From Ruegeria atlantica (GTDB lineage Bacteria > Pseudomonadota > Alphaproteobacteria > Rhodobacterales > Rhodobacteraceae): DNA of 64,000 nucleotides. The position numbers and the translations under genes were made by a program. Below the pieces are notes generated by a model. That model did not search any database and was not told the origin of the DNA. It saw only the letters and a list, made by a program, of their open reading frames with translations. The stretch is from positions 62,001 through 126,000 of the forward strand of contig NZ_WQCG01000008.1 of the NCBI RefSeq assembly GCF_013032505.1. Reading direction: 5' to 3'. This document shows, one piece after another, positions 62,275 to 64,000 of this stretch. Positions within the stretch are counted from its first letter, which is position 1, and each line of letters begins with the position of its first letter.

Positions 62275-63681
62275 ATGAGCAAGGACGCAGTTCTTCAGCT
62301 GATCAAAGACGAGGACGCCGAGTACGTCGACGTTCGCTTCACTGATCCCCGCGGTAAGCTTCAGCACGTCACGCTGATGGCCGATCAGGTTGACGAGGAC
62401 TTCCTGGAAGAAGGCTTCATGTTCGACGGTTCGTCCATCGCGGGCTGGAAGTCGATCGAAGCATCGGACATGAAGTTGATGGTCGATACCGACAGCGCCT
62501 ATGTTGATCCGTTCTACGCGGAAAAAACCATCTGTGTGCATTGCTCGGTTGTCGAGCCCGACACCGGCGAAGCCTATGAGCGCGACCCGCGCGGCACCGC
62601 CCAAAAAGCCGAAGCCTACCTGAAAGCATCGGGCATTGGCGATGTTGCATACATGGGTCCTGAGGCCGAATTCTTCCTGTTCGACGATGTCCGTTTCTCG
62701 AACAGCATCAACAAGGTATCCTACGAAGTTGATGCAACTGACGCGTCGTGGAACACCGACACCGAGTACGAGATGGGCAACATGGGCCACCGTCCGGGCG
62801 TCAAGGGCGGCTACTTCCCGGTCAACCCGATCGACGAAGCGCAGGACCTGCGTTCCGAAATGCTGTCGACCATGAAGCGTCTGGGCATGAAAGTTGACAA
62901 GCACCACCACGAGGTTGCTTCGTGTCAGCACGAGCTGGGCTTGATCTTTGACAGCCTGACCAAGCAAGCCGACGAACTGCAGAAGTACAAGTACGTCATC
63001 CACAACGTTGCACACGCCTACGGCAAATCGGCCACCTTCATGCCGAAGCCGATCGCAGGTGACAACGGCACCGGTATGCACGTGAACATGTCGATCTGGA
63101 AAGACGGCAAGCCTCTGTTCGCTGGCGACAAATACGCTGATCTGTCTGACGAAGCTCTGTACTTCATCGGCGGCATCCTGAAGCACGCCAAAACGCTGAA
63201 CGCTTTCACCAACCCGGCGACCAACAGCTATAAGCGTCTGATCCCAGGTTTTGAGGCCCCCGTTCTGCGCGCCTACTCGGCTCGTAACCGTTCGGGTTGC
63301 GTTCGTATTCCGTGGACTGAAAGCCCGAAAGCCAAGCGCGTTGAAGCTCGTTTCCCCGATCCGGCTGCGAACCCCTACCTGGCGTTTGCCGCTCTGCTGA
63401 TGGCTGGTCTGGACGGCATCAAGAACAAGATCGATCCGGGCGAAGCCATGGATAAGAACCTGTACGATCTGCCTGCCGAAGAACTGGCCGACATCCCGAC
63501 CGTTTGCGGATCGCTGCGTGAGGCTCTGGAAGCTCTGGCATCGGATCACGACTTTCTGCTGCAGGGCGACGTGTTCACCAAGGACCAGATCGACGGCTAC
63601 ATCGCACTGAAGATGGAAGAGGTTGAAACCTACGAGCACACCCCACACCCGGTCGAATACGGCATGTACTACAGCTGCTGA
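62275..63681 (+). CDS. glnA: Glutamine synthetase type I
   Basis: 468 residues from the ATG at 62275 ([22 protein letters not shown]), AGAGGA upstream. Forms glutamine from glutamate and ammonium. Conserved features: [18 protein letters not shown] (about 47-65), EAEFFLFD, the metal and substrate motif [28 protein letters not shown], and the adenylylation site Tyr in [12 protein letters not shown] (about 397). The last gene of glnBA. A long antisense open frame over it is a codon-bias shadow. Confidence 0.98.
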   Translation: MSKDAVLQLIKDEDAEYVDVRFTDPRGKLQHVTLMADQVDEDFLEEGFMFDGSSIAGWKSIEASDMKLMVDTDSAYVDPFYAEKTICVHCSVVEPDTGEAYERDPRGTAQKAEAYLKASGIGDVAYMGPEAEFFLFDDVRFSNSINKVSYEVDATDASWNTDTEYEMGNMGHRPGVKGGYFPVNPIDEAQDLRSEMLSTMKRLGMKVDKHHHEVASCQHELGLIFDSLTKQADELQKYKYVIHNVAHAYGKSATFMPKPIAGDNGTGMHVNMSIWKDGKPLFAGDKYADLSDEALYFIGGILKHAKTLNAFTNPATNSYKRLIPGFEAPVLRAYSARNRSGCVRIPWTESPKAKRVEARFPDPAANPYLAFAALLMAGLDGIKNKIDPGEAMDKNLYDLPAEELADIPTVCGSLREALEALASDHDFLLQGDVFTKDQIDGYIALKMEEVETYEHTPHPVEYGMYYSC

Positions 63682-63703
63682 TCCGGATTTGGGTTTACAT
63701 TTG

Positions 63704-63732
63704 CAAGGGCGTCCATTCGGGCGCCCTTGTTT
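63704..63732 (+). terminator. Intrinsic terminator after glnA
   Basis: Stem CAAGGGCG with CGCCCTTG and a 10-nt loop, then TTTC GTTT. Confidence 0.7.
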
Positions 63733-63781
63733 CGTTTGGTATGTTCTTTCACACTCGGGCCAACCGGTTAGGAGAGATCGT

Positions 63782-64000
63782 ATGCTTTCAGACGCCCCCT
63801 TCTCACAATTCGCGGACTTCGTGACCTCGGCAGACGAACTGGAGCGCATAACTGGCGCACCCCTGCCCCAGATCATGGCCAAAGAGTTATCCGGGCTGGA
63901 TCAGATGTGTCGCGACTTCATCGCCAAATCCACATTCTGCCTGATTGCATCGGCCAACCCCGAAGGCCATCTGGACATTTCGCCTCGCGGCGATCCTGAA
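63782..64000 (+). CDS. Pyridoxamine 5'-phosphate oxidase-like FMN-binding protein, N-terminal part
   Basis: Partial, runs off the right edge. The ATG at 63782 follows TTAGGAGAG. The 73 readable residues begin MLSDAPFSQFADFVTSADEL and include LDQMCRDFIAKSTFCLIASANPEG then HLDISPRGDPE, which matches the start of the PNPOx-like split-barrel family (MSMEG_1061 type). The flavin-binding part is outside the window. Substrate unknown. Confidence 0.8.
   Translation, partial: MLSDAPFSQFADFVTSADELERITGAPLPQIMAKELSGLDQMCRDFIAKSTFCLIASANPEGHLDISPRGDPE

Overview
The window is chromosomal DNA from an alphaproteobacterium of the order Rhodobacterales, most likely the Roseobacter group and Ruegeria-like. 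The evidence is the shape of the genes: a C4-pathway hemA (5-aminolevulinate synthase), a pyruvate dehydrogenase operon whose E1-beta carries its own lipoyl domain, a complete RcGTA-type gene transfer agent (GTA) cluster, a Rhodobacter-type porin, and a LuxR/LuxI pair near rpsF-rpsR-rplI and glnB-glnA. This is inference from protein content; no 16S rRNA or tRNA is present. Both ends cut a gene: a RodZ-like helix-turn-helix protein on the left and a pyridoxamine-phosphate-oxidase-like protein on the right.

Layout. 1-8.5 kb: hemA with a perfect Fnr-type box upstream, an M20 peptidase, lpdA, a small membrane protein, a DUF924 protein, an MFS transporter and queA. 8.5-17 kb: envelope and stress genes, namely a large AsmA/YhdP-like protein, bcp, a ferritin-like DUF455 protein, an M23 peptidase overlapping a bactofilin, an MtfA-like peptidase and aqpZ. 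17-26.8 kb: a secreted hydrolase, two overlapping cyclophilins, pgk, an LprI-like protein, an FtsB-like protein, pdhA-pdhB-pdhC, a small basic exported protein, cysE and a DksA/TraR-type zinc finger. 26.7-41.5 kb: the GTA cluster on the minus strand, with every structural gene from small terminase (gp1) to the host-specificity protein (gp15) intact, mostly overlapping by 1-17 nt. 42-50 kb: a DEAD-box helicase, then a minus-strand fatty-acid and cell-wall block (fabD, fabG, acpP, a GNAT acetyltransferase, a HisA paralogue, fabF, mltG). 50-57 kb: a cytochrome b561-YceI fusion, a second YceI, a membrane protein, rpsF-rpsR-rplI, an unknown beta-rich protein, a small lytic transglycosylase, luxR and luxI. 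57-64 kb: tig, a porin, the NAD(P)HX repair enzyme, glnB, glnA and the partial right-end gene.

The main regulatory signals I see are these. The same inverted repeat (core TAGTTTA, 4-nt spacer, TAAACTA) sits about 40 nt upstream of both lpdA and pdhA, 17 kb apart, so the E3 and E1/E2 subunits of pyruvate dehydrogenase may share one regulator. The GTA leader contains a strong intrinsic-terminator hairpin between the only AT-rich, promoter-like region and gp1, with a 20-bp inverted repeat further upstream; together these suggest a way to hold GTA expression off. Two hairpins without U-tracts lie between the capsid gene and gp6. A small, AT-richer membrane-protein ORF on the opposite strand splits terminase from portal. 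luxR has a 27-bp inverted repeat upstream, and LuxI has a long C-terminal extension. I did not find a clearly new multi-gene system; the most unusual items are the GTA control region and the shared pdh/lpd operator.
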